64,000 bases of DNA from Phallusia mammillata (lineage: Eukaryota; Chordata; Ascidiacea; Phlebobranchia; Ascidiidae), in the NCBI GenBank assembly GCA_003260075.1, contig QLIY01000113.1:19638-83637 (forward strand). Reading direction: 5' to 3'. Position numbers and translations under genes: made by a program. Below are positions 45,201 through 60,200 of this stretch, one piece after another (position 1 is the first letter of the stretch; each line of letters starts with the position of its first letter). The notes below the pieces were generated by a model that was given only the letters and a program-made list of their open reading frames with translations, did not search any database and was not told the origin of the DNA.

Positions 45201-48200
45201 AGCTTTTGTTTTTATAACATTTTCATGCTACTCTGTTTTTGGGAGAACTTTTCTTGTGCCTGTTAAGTGCTGAAGTGTAAAGTAAGAATATTTGTGGCTT
45301 TCTCTCACAACTCGTGAAACTTTCAGTCTTATCCACCAGAGAACGAATTTAGGCTGTGAGCTCTCACTTTTCTGTGCAATGACCAGACACATATAAAAAG
45401 GAGAGATAATTTTCTCCTGGTATCCAAAATCTCATTGCATGTAATCAATTAATGGGGAATTGCGCTCTCCACTTCGGGAAAACTCAAACGCGTTGAGGTA
45501 GTTCCGTCCCATTGTGCTCACCACAAGTTTACGTTTGCCAAATGATGAAACTGCTATTGGTTGTCCGATGCTCTGTGCTCTCGTCAGAAAGTTTTTGAGA
45601 AACCATCCTCCGCAACTAAACATGCTGATTCTAGAAATAAAGTTTGTTTGTTTTGGGGGATATTGTTGTATCTTTGGAAAGTATTATTTAAGTTGATAAA
45701 GTAAGAAACATTGCTATTTCCTTTTGTGGGCTTTTATCTGGTAAAAGGCACACACACTACATAAAAAAATCATTTTATAGCACTGATTAGGGTCAAAATT
45801 GTGTGTACCTTGTAAAGAAATTGTGATAATTCTTGTGTGCTGAAGATCTTTTGTAATATATATATTTTAGTGGTTAAACAACAAAATTATACAGTTGTTT
45901 CAGAGAAATACCTGAAGTATTGTTTTGCTAAATGAAATTGAAGGGTTTGATTTGTAAAATTACACTGGAGTTTTTGTTAAAGTGATAAAGTAAGATTTCA
46001 CACTGACCTGTGATTTCCATAGTCACATACTAGTACATTTCCGCAGCAATCAGTGTGAATTCCCAGTGGCACCCTCAACTGACCATTAGAACTTCCAAAT
46101 GAGCCAAATTTACTGAGGTAGTGGCCGTTTTTGTCGAATACTTTGATACAATGATTTCTACTGTCACAAACCAAGATCTGAACGATGAAATATGGTTCTT
46201 AAAGAGTATACATACACAAGGTCAACGAATCTAAGGATCGTCATTTGGGTAACAATTTAAAAACTTCATTTGCGATAAGTGCAAAATCAATTCAACAGAA
46301 ATTTGTGTATTAGAGAAAGAAATTAAAAAAAAAATCTATTTCTCTTACCTGATTTCTGTGGTTAACTGTCACATAATATGGTTTGTTGAACTGGTTTGGC
46401 CCAACAGCTTGTAGAGTGGTTATAAGATGTCCATCGATGGAATGCAAGGTCACTGTGTTCGACTCCATGTCAGAGATTATAAATCTAAATCAAAACAGTT
46501 ACAAAACTATAGAATTGTGTTGCTTTTGCTACCAATTGGCCTCTTGTGTGCCATTTTTAACAAGTGAATAAAAAAAACATTTCTCATGTTACATAATCCA
46601 AAAAGGAGAAGCAAAATGAATAAAACACAATCAATGTTTTTGCAAGAACCCAATTCTTTCGTTTAAAAATCAAAGCCTTATGTAGATTCTATTTTCAAAA
46701 AGATTGTCTTTGCCAAACAAGAAAATCAGCAAATTGATACCTGTTAGTGTGATCCATACAAATCCCCCGACACCACCCAAACATTCCTCGTCCAAATTCA
46801 CCCATATATTCCCCTTCCGGGCTCCACAAACCTACCACTGTCCCACAGCTCACTGCTATCGTGTCATGGTTTGTGAAACAAATTCCACCTATTAAAAACA
46901 ATAGATTTTATAATACTTTGTCACTTTTGAAAATTCTATTAATTCAATCAATGAGATCAAATACATTTAAAGATAACTTATGAATAAAAATGGAATGAGA
47001 AAGCCCCTGCTTTGCAATTAATAAAATTCTATCATTTTGTAGTGTTTATGTCTAAATATAAATTCCTATGATTAATTTTGTCACCAACTTTACCTGGTGT
47101 CAAGTTTCCAGTGCTTACAGAGCTGACAAGTTGTCCAGTGGTGGTAAAAAAGTGAAGCATTTTTTCTTTCGTATCAGTGGCAACAATGTTCTGTTAATAA
47201 TTTTTTTGATAATTTTTTTACAGGTGTGGACAACCTGTAAAAAAGCTATAAAATATATCCTTGAAAATTTGGGCAGGCTCTTTGTTGTATGTATTTAGTT
47301 ATTTATATTAAACATCGAATTAAGATTTGGTTAGCTTTAGGACTTAGATTACAGGGCATTTTTTGGTGTCCTATGGTAAATATAAATAAGTAAAATTCCT
47401 CTTTCGTAGTAGATATTTGGCCATCACCTTCCATAACTGTCCTGAGCTGGGTTTTGACAGGTGAATTCAGTACAATAACATGGCAGCATAACAACAAACT
47501 CACTAAGTACAATCCACCTTGAGGGCACTGTGGGGGGGGGGTAGTAGATATTTGGCCAACACCTTCCATAACTGTTCTGAGCTGGGTTTTGACAGGTGAA
47601 TTCAGTACAATAACATGACAGCATAACAACAAACTCACTAAGTACAATCCACCTTGAGGGCACTGTTCAATTGGGTATTGATTATCTTTTTACCTGATTC
47701 ACAACAGCTATGCCTGGCATGTATTCGCCGATAGCTGATTGGCTGTTGCCATGGTGACCATCTTCTGTTCCGAATGTCCAACTTGTTGCAACGTCGCCCC
47801 ACTCTCGATAGTCGGTCCATGGGTGCAGAGCCTCATATCGCATTTGTTGCTTTAAATCATCTGTGGGGCTTCGACTACTAAAGAGATTCATTTTAGCGAT
47901 GATACAGACCAAGTAGATACGTAGTAGGAATTTAAGCTTGACAATTTGTTTTAATTTTTTGGTCATGTTTATACCTTATCTTATTCTAATGCTTGGTGGC
48001 TGGCTAAATCAGTATAACACCTTACTAAACCTGGCATACTATGGTTTGTATATGAGTGTGACTTGGTGACTTGCTGGTCTGCATTGACGCTTCAGGGATG
48101 AATCCAGTTATGAATTTATGTTGATATTTAATTATCTGATCTCTGCATATTTTAAGGATTTTGTATTGAGCTGCTAAAACACTAAACAGACTTAAATATA

Positions 48201-51200
48201 GTTGATTTGTGACAAATACTAGACACATTTTTTAAAAAAATGACTAAGTTGGGAGAGTTTTATTTCTGACAAGGAAATCCAACTAGTCTGCTCACATATG
48301 GGGGGGGGGAAGCCTCGTACCGCATTTGTTGCTTTAAATCATCTGTGGGACTTCGACTACTGAAAATATTTATTTTAGTGATGAAACAAGTAGATAGTTG
48401 GAATTCAAGCTTCACAAATTGCTTTCATATTTCAGTTATGTTCAAACCTTATCTTGTTTTATTGCTTGGTGTCCAGCTGATTCAGTATAACACCTTACTA
48501 AACCTGGGTTACTATGATATGTTCATAAGTGTGTCATGGTTGGTCTGCATGAATGCTTTATGGTTGAGTTATGAATTTATGTTGATATTTAATTATTTGA
48601 TCTAAGCATATTTTAAGGACTTTGAACACATAAAAGGCTGAACAGACTTTAAACATAGTTGATTTGTGACAAATACTGGACACATTCTTTCAAATAAATG
48701 ACTAAGTTAGGAGAGTTTTATTTCTGACAAGGAAATCCAACTAGTCTGCTCACATATTTCTTTTGACTTCTGTCTTGAATTGTGGATCATGGGATGAATG
48801 CAAATTTCTGTACCCAGTGTCTTGTATCTTTGCATCTGGAGAATAGATAGAAAAATGTTGTCAAAAAAGAAAAGGGGAACTGCTTTTATGGTAAATGCCT
48901 AAAGCCAACACCATACTGATTATGAATTTAAATTCACATGTTAGTTTGATTAAACCTTTGGTAAAAAGGGTAAAATTTTCTGAACAGTAATGTTGTAAAA
49001 CTAATATAAGGTCATTGCAAATTTTTCTCAAATATTTAAACTGTTTTACATTCTTATATCTTTTTCATGAAAACAATGCTTTACCTGTTTCATAATAATT
49101 ATCCTCCATGGTATCATACTGTTCTGTTTTTGGTTGAATATTGCAGCCAGACAATGATGTTATTTCTTCAACAATCGGTTTGTGATCATGGGGCAATAGG
49201 ATTGTGTCAACAGGAATATTACTTGCAAATTCTGGAGGACTTTCAATTGATTTTCTGGGTGACCGTGGATTTGTCCTACTTGCTGTTCTGACAGCTAAAA
49301 ATGTTTGGATTATTAGTCAACATCTGCATTCAAGTTTTCCCACCATTTTTTTAAACAGACAGATCCTGTTAATTGAATATCCAATTTGTAAAGCTATTAT
49401 CTTTAACTGGTGGATTTTATCATCAATTTACAAGAATGAATTTCAAACTCTGGCCTGTCATAGTTAAGAAAAAACCCCACATTGTAAACATGCAAATTGA
49501 AGTTGATATTAGATAGGATTCTCTGAATTACTGCACACAATTATCAGAATACATTTAAAAATGTAGCTATTTGCCAAGTTTGCAACTTACATTGACCAAG
49601 TGTCTTTACATGTCAGAGATTTTCTTACGGAGGTGGACCGACCATGAGATGCGTAATCCGCCCGTTACTTTCGTAATAGTTGCGAACTGAAACAACATTT
49701 GGTCAACATAAGCTGCAAACTGCAATTGTAAAATGTTGTAGCATCAAAGACTTTGTGTCTTCCAATTCCATTTTTTCATCTTATTGAAGTCTTAGTTAAT
49801 TAGTTGTCTTAAAATTTCTTTGACACTTTTTTTCTTAGCCTAATTTTTTCACAAACATCTATAGTTACTTAATTCCTGGGTAAAACTGAGCTGACAGATG
49901 TTGGTCCTTACGTTTAGAAATAGGCCTAGCTGGTGGTAGAGGTTGATTGGCAGTGTGCGTTCTTCTTGGTGGAGTGGGGGAATTTCGTGGTGAGGTGTTC
50001 ACTTTGTCGGTGGCAGTCGTTGCATTTTTCGGCTCACGACTGATGTTAAACAAACATTCATAGACATCAGGCCTACATAAAAACAATCAGAGCAGTTTTC
50101 AAACAATTGCCCTAAAACTTAAAATAACACAAAAAATGGTGTCAGCCAATTAAAAAGAAGTGTTGCTTATTCAATAGACATTACAACTTTTTTTTAGTTT
50201 TACAGATCGAAACATTTCATCTGTTAAGGTTTTTCATCCTATTATCTGGATCATTTTGTTTATCTTTCAATGGGCCGCAGTTTGTGATTTCAGAATGCAA
50301 TAGAAGAGAATTCATGATTGCATGCAACTGGCTGAAAACATCTGCATAAAAATAAACCACTGACATGCAATTGGTAGATAAAATGTCATGAAATATTACA
50401 CAAACACTTCACAAATAAAAACCAGGATTGGGATTTTTTTTTAAACATAAAATTACAAAAGGAGTGTGGGGGGGGGGAATCTGTTAAGGTTTTTCATCCT
50501 ATTATCTGGATCATTTTATTTATCTTTCAATGGGCCACAGTTTGTGATTTCAGAATGCAATAGAAGAGAATTCATGATTGCATGCAACTGACTGAAAACA
50601 TCTGCATAAAAATAAACCACTGACATACAATTGGTAGATAAAATGTCATGAAATATTACACAAACAATTCACAAATAAAAACCAGGATTGTGATTCTTTT
50701 TTAAACATAAAATTACAAAAGGAGTGTGTTATGAGGACTGTAGAGTTAAAAGTATGTTGGTATAATCAAAGCTTGACATGAAAGTTTTAATAAGAGATCA
50801 TTTTTACACACTTGTGTCCTCCACTTTTGAGGAGCTCGATGAGGTTTCCTATTGTTGCGTCATCTTTTTTCACTTTCTTCCACTCTTCAAGATACATCAA
50901 GTTGCCTCCCCATTCCAACTCCTGTTGTGATTCTTTTTGGAGTCTAATTTGATTGAAATAGTGGATTTTCATTAAAAGAAATTAACTATATGAATAAATC
51001 TTAATAAAATTAAACAAAACGTATCTGCACCATGGTTGTTCAATACATACATTTTCATTTTGGGGTAAGCTCGCATTAAACAAAGCCTTTAACCACTTTT
51101 AAATTAACTAGTGTTTTTGTTTTCTTTTTAAAAAGCATTTCCAAAGTGCACTGTTGATTCTGATTCTTTAGTTAGTCACAAACTAAATCAAAACCCACTT

Positions 51201-54200
51201 AATTCAAAATTCAAAGGTTCAAAAAAAACTAATCTATGTTTGTTTCTAATCTCAAAATGTGCATTTTTGTGTGTAGTTTAAAATATTGTTTCAAATATCT
51301 AAACTCAGGTTTCTCACTTAAGAGTTTTTGCCAAAGGGTTGTTGACGACTGGTAGCACGCGAGCAAGTCTTTCCAAAATATCGGTGGTTACTTTTCGTTG
51401 CAGTAACAATTGTTTAGCTGCCTGTTCGGAGTTGGTATCTTTGTTCTTTTGCGAACTTGCAGAACTTCCCATTTTACAAAAACTTTTTACATTTGTTTTC
51501 AATAACATACCAACTAAAAAAGTTATATTAACGGTTACAAGAAGCAATTGAAGTTAAGGTTTCCAAACAAATGATGACATGTAAATGAAAGAAAGTGTAA
51601 ATTCTGTTTGTGTACAATTATATGACTTATATTTCTTTTTGACTCCTCTCTGCTACATCTTCAACAAATTGTTTGCAAACAATGCATATTAAAATATATA
51701 AACCCGAGAAGCTGCTCTCTGAAGTTGTATTTGATGCATTTAATTAATAAACTTTTGTTATTGTTTTTCAGGCCAAACCAGAGCATGGAATCACACTGGA
51801 CACAATCTTTCCTGGCACATTAGTGAAGTTTACCCCTACCAAGGTAAAATAACACATTATTTTGTGTGTCTAATACGATCAGAATATAAATGTTGACTGA
51901 ATAGGTCATTTCTTATTCTTACATGTGGATCACTTAACACTGTTAAAAATAATATTTTTGTACCTTGTAAATACATTCTTTTGTTAAAATGTTTATAAAC
52001 TGATGTATTTGCTATCTATATGCAAGCGGTTTTGTTTTCAAACTCACATTGCCTACAATTCGCACTCAAGAAATATCGACACTAATTCACTAATTGTATT
52101 AATATACAATATATCTTTAAGTGCAAAAAAACTTCCTTAGCCCTTGGTACTAATGGCTTTTATCACCCTGTGTCACTTAGTTGTTTTAAAAAAAGCAACT
52201 CTTTTACTTAAACTTGGCCTTTCTAGTTCACCTAATGGCACATCTTTATTTCCTGATTTGCTTTTTTGTTCCAATCCTGCCAATGTAACATAGTTAAACT
52301 ATCCTTTTTTCCTAATACACATCTTAAGAAGTGGAAGCCAATCGATTGAAGTACACTTGTTACATCAGCCAGGAGAGAGACTTTCACCATTGTAACCTCA
52401 AGGACGGCTTAACTAATTACAAAAACCCTAAAGTGTTTACAGCAATTTCAAGTTTTCTTATTATTATATTTGTGGTTTTATGTCAATCACCAATTGTTGT
52501 CATTCAGTACAGGTGCAAATATTTCAAACAATGCTTATGTTCTGAAGTGGACAACTGACCTATTGTTATGTCACAAATCTGTCGAATACTTGAAATATAG
52601 CAAAAATTTTAAAACTTTTGTTTTCGAAAATCTTTTTTTAGGCGCATTTTCATTTGAATGCACTTAAAATTACATATATGTTCAAATTTTGGTTGTACTT
52701 TGAAATGGTACATTTTGAAACATGTAAGTTTCATGTTGTACACCATTGATAACAACAGTGATTGTTTAAACTTATTCTAACATGCATTGCTCTGCTCAAG
52801 TCACACTTTCAATCTGTGTCCAGTGTTCTCAATTGGTGCCTGCAACCTAAAGTTATTTTCAGAAATACACAATATTTAACTGTTCAAGCTCCTGATGCTT
52901 TTAAAAATATAAAATAGATGTATCATATCATCAATTGGATCACAGGGATGCAAAAAACATTTGGGTTGTGGCACAAAAAGAGCTACAAAAGAGTGTTGTA
53001 ATCCAGTTTACTGACCAACATTTCAAAGAATGCAAACCTAACAGTAACAGACAGAACACATTGAAAATAATCTGGCAATCTTAAAGCAAATTAAATCCTG
53101 CTGTTTTATTACCTAATATGTTGTATCTATCCAAATTTCTTAAATTATGGTAACTAATAGTGGGCTTATGGATTTAAAGCTGGTTAATTTCTTATTTTAC
53201 ACCTTAAAGATTTTGCAAATTCTGTGCAAAATTGGATTCAATGTTTCGGGGACGTCAAAAAGTTAATGTGAATCAAAGGTTGAATTACACAGTTCTAAGG
53301 TTTCTTGTTTTTATGTTTCAGACATTACATGAAGGAACGATTGGAAAATTCCTTGATTTTGAGGGGAGCATCTCAGTTTTAAATTCACAAATGATTTCTC
53401 AACAAAAATTTGATGATAAAGCACAACAGGGGGACGACATGGAAACAAATGAAGTCGCTCAACCGAAACACAAGAAGAAAAAGAGAAAGGGAACTGAAAA
53501 CAATCGAGATGAAAATCAGACTAATACCAGTTTTTCAGCTGATGATAAAAGCATTGTCGCTTGTATTTTGTATGTAACATCTGGAAAACATGTTGCCTTG
53601 ACAACGAATCCGAAAGTTTGGAGAGACGAACAAAGGAATGAGTTCATCGATTTGCATCAGGTAACACACTTTACGTCCCACCAACGTTCACCCCAGTCAT
53701 TGTGTTTACTCACATTTCGTGAACCTCACTTTATTGGGCCTCGGTCACATAACGCCTTATGATACAGTGTAGCTGCAGCATGTTTAACCATTATCCACCA
53801 ATTGTGCCCTCCACTGTTTTGAGCTCAGTAAGGTTGCGCAGTTATTTCCAGCTTGGTGATTGTTTTAGTGAAAATTGTGTCACCAGTTGTCTTTCACCAA
53901 GCGAAATAAACTAATCTTTTAAAAATGTTTACTTTAACATAATTAACACCAATCCTTGCTATATAGAAACATTTTTGTGTATACTTCTTATTTTGTTCTG
54001 CAGGAAAGATATCCAGTCGGACACAGATGTAAAGTAAAAGTTTTGAAGATTATTAAAGGAATGTGTGTGCTATGTCAAGTATGTATTTGTAAATCTATTG
54101 TAGCCTAGTTTATATAATTGTGATGATTTGATAGTAGTTGTGCTGAGCTAATAGTGTTTTTTATCTCAGTTTTTAACAAAAAATTAATAATGGTTACTTC

Positions 54201-57200
54201 TATCTGAAGTAAGTAAGCTATGTTTCAAATCCTGCAGATTTCCTTTTTAGGTTAAGTTACACTCAATGCTATGAAACAAAATGTATAAAAATGATATTTT
54301 TTAAGTCATTTTTTGGGGTTAACTGTTATCCGAACAGTTCATCCTAGGTATAACTATGTTTTTATGACATTAAACAAGGCAAATTAAATGTTGAACCTGC
54401 TTCTAGTCACTTAGATTATATCATCACTTTTGTGTTTTGCAGACGGATAAGAATGGCCCATATGGAATTATATTTCAACGAAACTTGTCGGATCAAAAAA
54501 GTGAGGCTGAACTAGTAAACTTGCTCAACAACAAAACAATAAAAGCTCGGGTCATCGACAATCTACAAGTTGATGGAGTTTTGGAATTAAGTGCAAGACA
54601 GTAAGTTTTCTGTGTTACAAAATGGTGAATGTCCTATATTTTAAAATATCTCAAAACGTTTTTTGTCCCTATTTTGTACCTAAACCCTCTATTGCTTTTT
54701 GAAAAATAATTAAAAAACTATTCAAACAAATATTCATCAATATGATCTGCTCTAAGCATTCATGTAGACAAGCAATTACAGAACAAGTATATAAAGACCA
54801 CTAATGTGGGTGCAAATAGTTCGTTGTAATCTTTCCTTGGGATTTTTAAACAAATATTAATTTGCTGCAGGAGAAAAGGCTTTGATAAATTGTGTTTTTC
54901 AGGAGTATTCTGGAAGCCACATTTTTTCGCTATCAGGATATTATTCCTGGTGCTTTGGTTCAAGCTAAAATCACTGAAGTCAACTCGAAAGGATTCCAGG
55001 TTTTACTTGGTTCTGGAGAAGGTGTGTAGCAAAGTAGCCGATACTGATGAAGCGAATAACAGGGATGGGTCGAGCCGTGCCAGAACCCGATTACTCGGTA
55101 CCGAGCATCGCTATTTCTCGGTGCTCGGCCGAGAAGTTGCACAAACTGGCCCGAGCATTAATTTGCATATCCATGCTCTGCATACGGAACTAGGGTTTGA
55201 AAGGGCATTCAAACACAAAAATGCTTGTTTTATTAAATGCATCATAACGCGTATTTCAGGGGTCTGTACACCTTAACACACCGCTGGTGACGTACGGGAC
55301 CTAGGAAAGCTACAAATCTAGCAAGGAATTCCAGCAAAGTCCTGTGCCCCCTTAAAAAATGAAATGGCAACCCGTGTTGGAATTCGGTACTAATTTCGGC
55401 TTTAAACAGGTCGAATAGAGTAAAAAAGAATCCGTAATCGTGAAAAACCTCAATATAGGCAAATAGTGTGTGAAATAGTCGATTAAATTAGGAATAAAGT
55501 GATTTTCAACACACACTTAGTTATGCGCATTAAAAAAAGAAAATGGGTTTTGTGGTTGTTTCTGGTGAAAACTCCTGTTGCCCCCCAGAACACAGCTCGT
55601 GCCCCCCTGGGGAGCCATGGGCCCTAGTTGGGAACCACTGTGCTAGACCGAGCATTAACTTGCGATGCTCGGTATTCGACAAAACATTTGGGGTTTTGAC
55701 ATGCCATATTTGGTGATTGTTAAAAGTCATGGAAATTAAACTTACCTTTCACAGTTGCTAACTGTGTTGTGTAATGTTTAGTTTAAGCTGGTTTCCATCA
55801 AATCGATTGTACCCCATTTTTAACCCTTATTAGGGGGTTCGTAAATTATAAAATATACGGAAAACATTTTTTTTTTTCATTTACTGTTTTCAGGCAAATC
55901 CTTTAAATCTGGTGGAAATCTCCGCGGTTACGTTTCTCGCATCCATTTCTCAGACATCATCCTACAAAAACCGGAGAAAAGGTTTAACGAGGGTGACGTC
56001 ATCACTTGTCGGGTGCGTATTTTGCTCACCGCTAGAGGTCGCTATAGATCAAGTCATGAAACCTTAAAGTTTTGCTAAACAGTCAAAGCATACACGTTTT
56101 TTTCCAAACTTTGTGCGTAATTTAGTGCATTGTAGGTAGTATTTTTTGTTTTAGAACCATTTTAGCCAGAATAATTTTGTTTTCAATTTTTGAAATTTTT
56201 GACAAAAAAAATGTTTTATGACAATCATTAAATTAGCATACATTATATAAGCGGTATGGTTAGTAACACAAATGACAGAAAAATTGCAAGTTTTTGTCAA
56301 GACTTTCAGGGGAGTGTTACTAAAAAACACTTTATTCCGAAGGAGTTACCGCAAAAAAAAACGCAAATAAGATGAGTAAATTATAATTAAATATAGGTAT
56401 AAGATCTTGCTGTTTATTACAAAAGGACTGTAAGACATTTAATCTGCGTTGTTTTTTTCATTGCAAATCTGGAAACAAAAACTTAAAAATATATATTTCA
56501 CCTCTTGGCATCGTCAGTTATTCAAATAGAAATTAGTTTCAAAATATATATATATATATATATTTTCAGGTATTAACAGTAGATGGTATCCGGCACCACC
56601 TTCACCTCACCCACAAACCAACACTGGTTCATACCAAGTTACCAGTTATAACCGGTTACGACCAGTTACATCCGGGTGACATCATACACGCCTTCGTTAT
56701 TAGCGCTAAGCAAGTTGGGTAAGTGTTGCAATTTTTATCTATCCTACTTTATTTTATTGTAAAGGTGAGAACTTATTAAAATGTGAGACCACCATTTAAA
56801 AATTGCTTGGTGACGATAAAGCAGTGATTCTCAATCTTATACGGACCGCGTACCACCTGACAAATTTCTTTATCGCTGCGTACCACCTCCTAAACCCTGT
56901 TTGAATGGATAGACCAAGAAATAGGGCCATTTTCTCGCCCTGACATAGTCTATCATATTTCGTAATTTCAAAAGACTGTACAAGACACGAGTTTCGCCCA
57001 AACCAGGACTGAGTAATTGGGTCAGTTGAGTTGCAATTTTAGATCAGACTTAAATTAGGTATGATAGAAAGCTGCTCGCGTACCACCTGAAAAGTCCTGG
57101 CGTACCACTAGTGGTACGCGTACCACAGNCGATAAAGGAAAGTTAGGGCACATAGAAATAAAAATATTGTGTTTCGTGTTTTTCTGTAATGCAGTGGTTC

Positions 57201-60200
57201 TAAACCTGATGGTAATAAACCCCTGATTTGTATATTTCATCGGGGTAATTGCATGGTTTCGTGACGTCATAGTCGGTAATTTGGGTTTTGTAGAAAGTGG
57301 GTAAATGAAATAAACCTGGCTGTTCGCGGTGTAGGGGTAACGATAAAAAAGATTAAGAACCACTGGTGTAAGGTATCGATTTTGGAGTTTTCTTAACAAA
57401 GGCTTACTGAATTCAAATACTTCCAATTCTTACCTTCGCATTATTAAATCTTTACTCACTTTTGAGCGCAATAATTTCACCTGTACGTCTCTTCTTTATA
57501 GAAAGCAACGTCAACTAATTTCTGCCTCTTCTATGTTTTCAGTTGCGTGGTAAAAATGTTCAACAACGTCACAGGTCTTGTTCCACGACGCGAGTTATCT
57601 GCTGATGACGTCGAATTCCCAGAGAAAACCTTCTTTGTTGGCCAGGTACGTTTTTCATAGTTGTTTTTGTTTGCATTGCATTTTTTACTTTGTTTCTGTT
57701 AACGTGTAAGTTCCAATTTAGCGTATTAAATAGCGTATTAATTCCAATACTGTATTAAATCAGTCCTGATAAAACTGTCATGTGACATGGCAAACATTTT
57801 ATTGCATACACCAAAAAACGTTGTCAGTCTGCCGAATATTGTGGTTGTAAAGGTGTTGAGTACCTAATTGTTTGCCTAAAGCAGCGGTGTACCTCATAAT
57901 GCGTAAATAGTTGCGCATTTCCGGCAAACTGTTTTTTTTTTAATTCTCATTAAATTTCCGCTCCGTACCACAACTGGTTGGGCCAACATTTCTCTTTTTT
58001 GTGTTTCTGGGCGTACGCTGACGTAACACACTATAAAGTGAAGTTATAAGCGGGCCTAAAATAGGGGCACAAGTACAAAAGTACAAAACCTGAACCGAAA
58101 CCGTTTTTTGTTTAAAACCAAACGTGAATCAGACCAGAAATTCTGTAAAAAGAGATTACTTTTACTTTCTGGACCAATTAAACTCCGCGATTCTCAACTT
58201 TATAATGCCTACTATAAGAGGTATATATAGATCCTGTGCGAATCATTATTATTTACTCCAATTAACAGGTGATGAAATGTCGTGTAATCTCGTGTGAAGC
58301 TGATGCACAGCGATTATTGTTGTCATTCTGCCTCAAACCGAAACAACACAATGTTAAAGATGCGAGGAAGGAAAAATCAGACACCGGGCGTATCAAAGTT
58401 GGTCAGGTAAGGAAAAGTATTGATGGGTTTAGGTTGTGAAATCATTAGCACCAAGTTAGGCAAACGACCGGACCATTTAAACCAAGGTTTCTACTTTTAA
58501 GCATTAGCAGATGGGTATCAAAACTTAGGATTGATTGTTTTGCAACCTGTATCGCAAGCTGAAAAAAGATTATACATTCACAGAACCATTCAATGAACAT
58601 ATCTATTTTCCGGTATACCAACATAAGACATGGCTGGTTGGCACCTTTGTCCAGCGAAAAGAAAACCACGCTGGTGTTCACAAAACTTAAGAAACGAGCC
58701 TAAAACTTGCGTTGTCGATTTTTGAGAACAGTAGTCATATATTGCCGTTATAATTGCATGCTATTGTATGCACCAACGGCGCTAGAGAGAAGCCCAATAA
58801 GCAAGGGACCAAAACAGTTGGCGTGGTGAAGAAGCGCAAAATTAATAGTGAAATCAGATGGATTGTTTTCTGGTTTTCAAAGTCCTGTTGCTTTGCGACC
58901 CCCAGAAATAAGGAACCATGTATAAATGAGATTTTTATTTCAAAAAATCCCCAAGGGGTAAACTTGATATGTAATGTTTTGGGTATGCGAAATACGTGTC
59001 TTTGGTGGCTAAATTGTGTCTTTGAAATCTACAAAATGGTAACAGATACTGCGAAGAAAAAATAAAAGTCTTTGTGCTGTTGGGTGAAGTGGGTTACGAA
59101 CCACCGTATTTTATGCGTAAAGCCGTTCGTGTGTTTAGTTTTGCGCTTTTTGGTGTTGTTTAGACATCTTTACACACTGATCTTTTAAAAGTTCCATAAC
59201 ATATGACTTACACGAAACACACAAGTGTTCTCTGGAACGGTTTCACGAAACAAAAAATTCAATGTTAGATACAAAAGTTTAGTAAGTGTGTGTTTGTTTC
59301 CGTGATTACGTCCATCTTAAAGTAAAGTGGGGTGGAGCCACAAAAATAGCAACCTCTAATTCAGGGATGTGCATCATGCGGCCAAACACCAATCATTGAA
59401 TGTTCCAAACTGTTTTAATGAAGTGCTAGCGAGTTTATTTTGTGTTTTTTTTTGCATTCCAATGCGTTATCAACTTTTGTCACAAAAGGATGCGGTTTTG
59501 CAGTTGAAATTTATTCATTGCATTCGATCAAACAGTTATAAGGTTTCACTGCCCTCTAATCTCTAATCTTCCAAAAAAACTTGTAATCGGGAAGTACTCC
59601 GTCATAGCACTCAAGTGAACCCGGAGTAAGTCGGAATCTCACTTTTCCTCCCCGCCTTTCTTATGTCACGCCCACTTGTAAGTAGACCCCGCCCACTTCT
59701 CGTGTTGTGAATACAAAGGAAGCGAGTCCCACCCAGATATGGATTCGCCCGCTTTAAACGAGGCCTTTCCCTCTGCACTGCGACTTCACCCACACAACAG
59801 TACACAACTTTCACTCCTACTCAAAATTTCAAGTGTTGGTTTAACACGGATTTAAGCGACAAACATGACTAAACCCTGGGTGACAAAGGTGAAGGTTGAT
59901 TTGACATCCACGTTTTCATAATAATTGGGTGATATGGCGCCATACCATTTTCAGTGTATTTTTACTTTTGTATAAATTAGACACCGTAAACGATGAGATT
60001 ATCCTAGCATCCCATACGTTTACCCATAAATATTTTTCTCTTTTCCCTGACTGAAATTATGATACTGGTTTGGGTTTAGGTTAGGTCATTTTTCGTACTC
60101 ATTTTTTGTAGTTTTTGCTTTATTATTGTTTTTTTTTTACTTTAACCTCCCTAGAACATTTAAATTAGCCCTTGTTTTATCAGATCGTAAGCGTAAAAGT

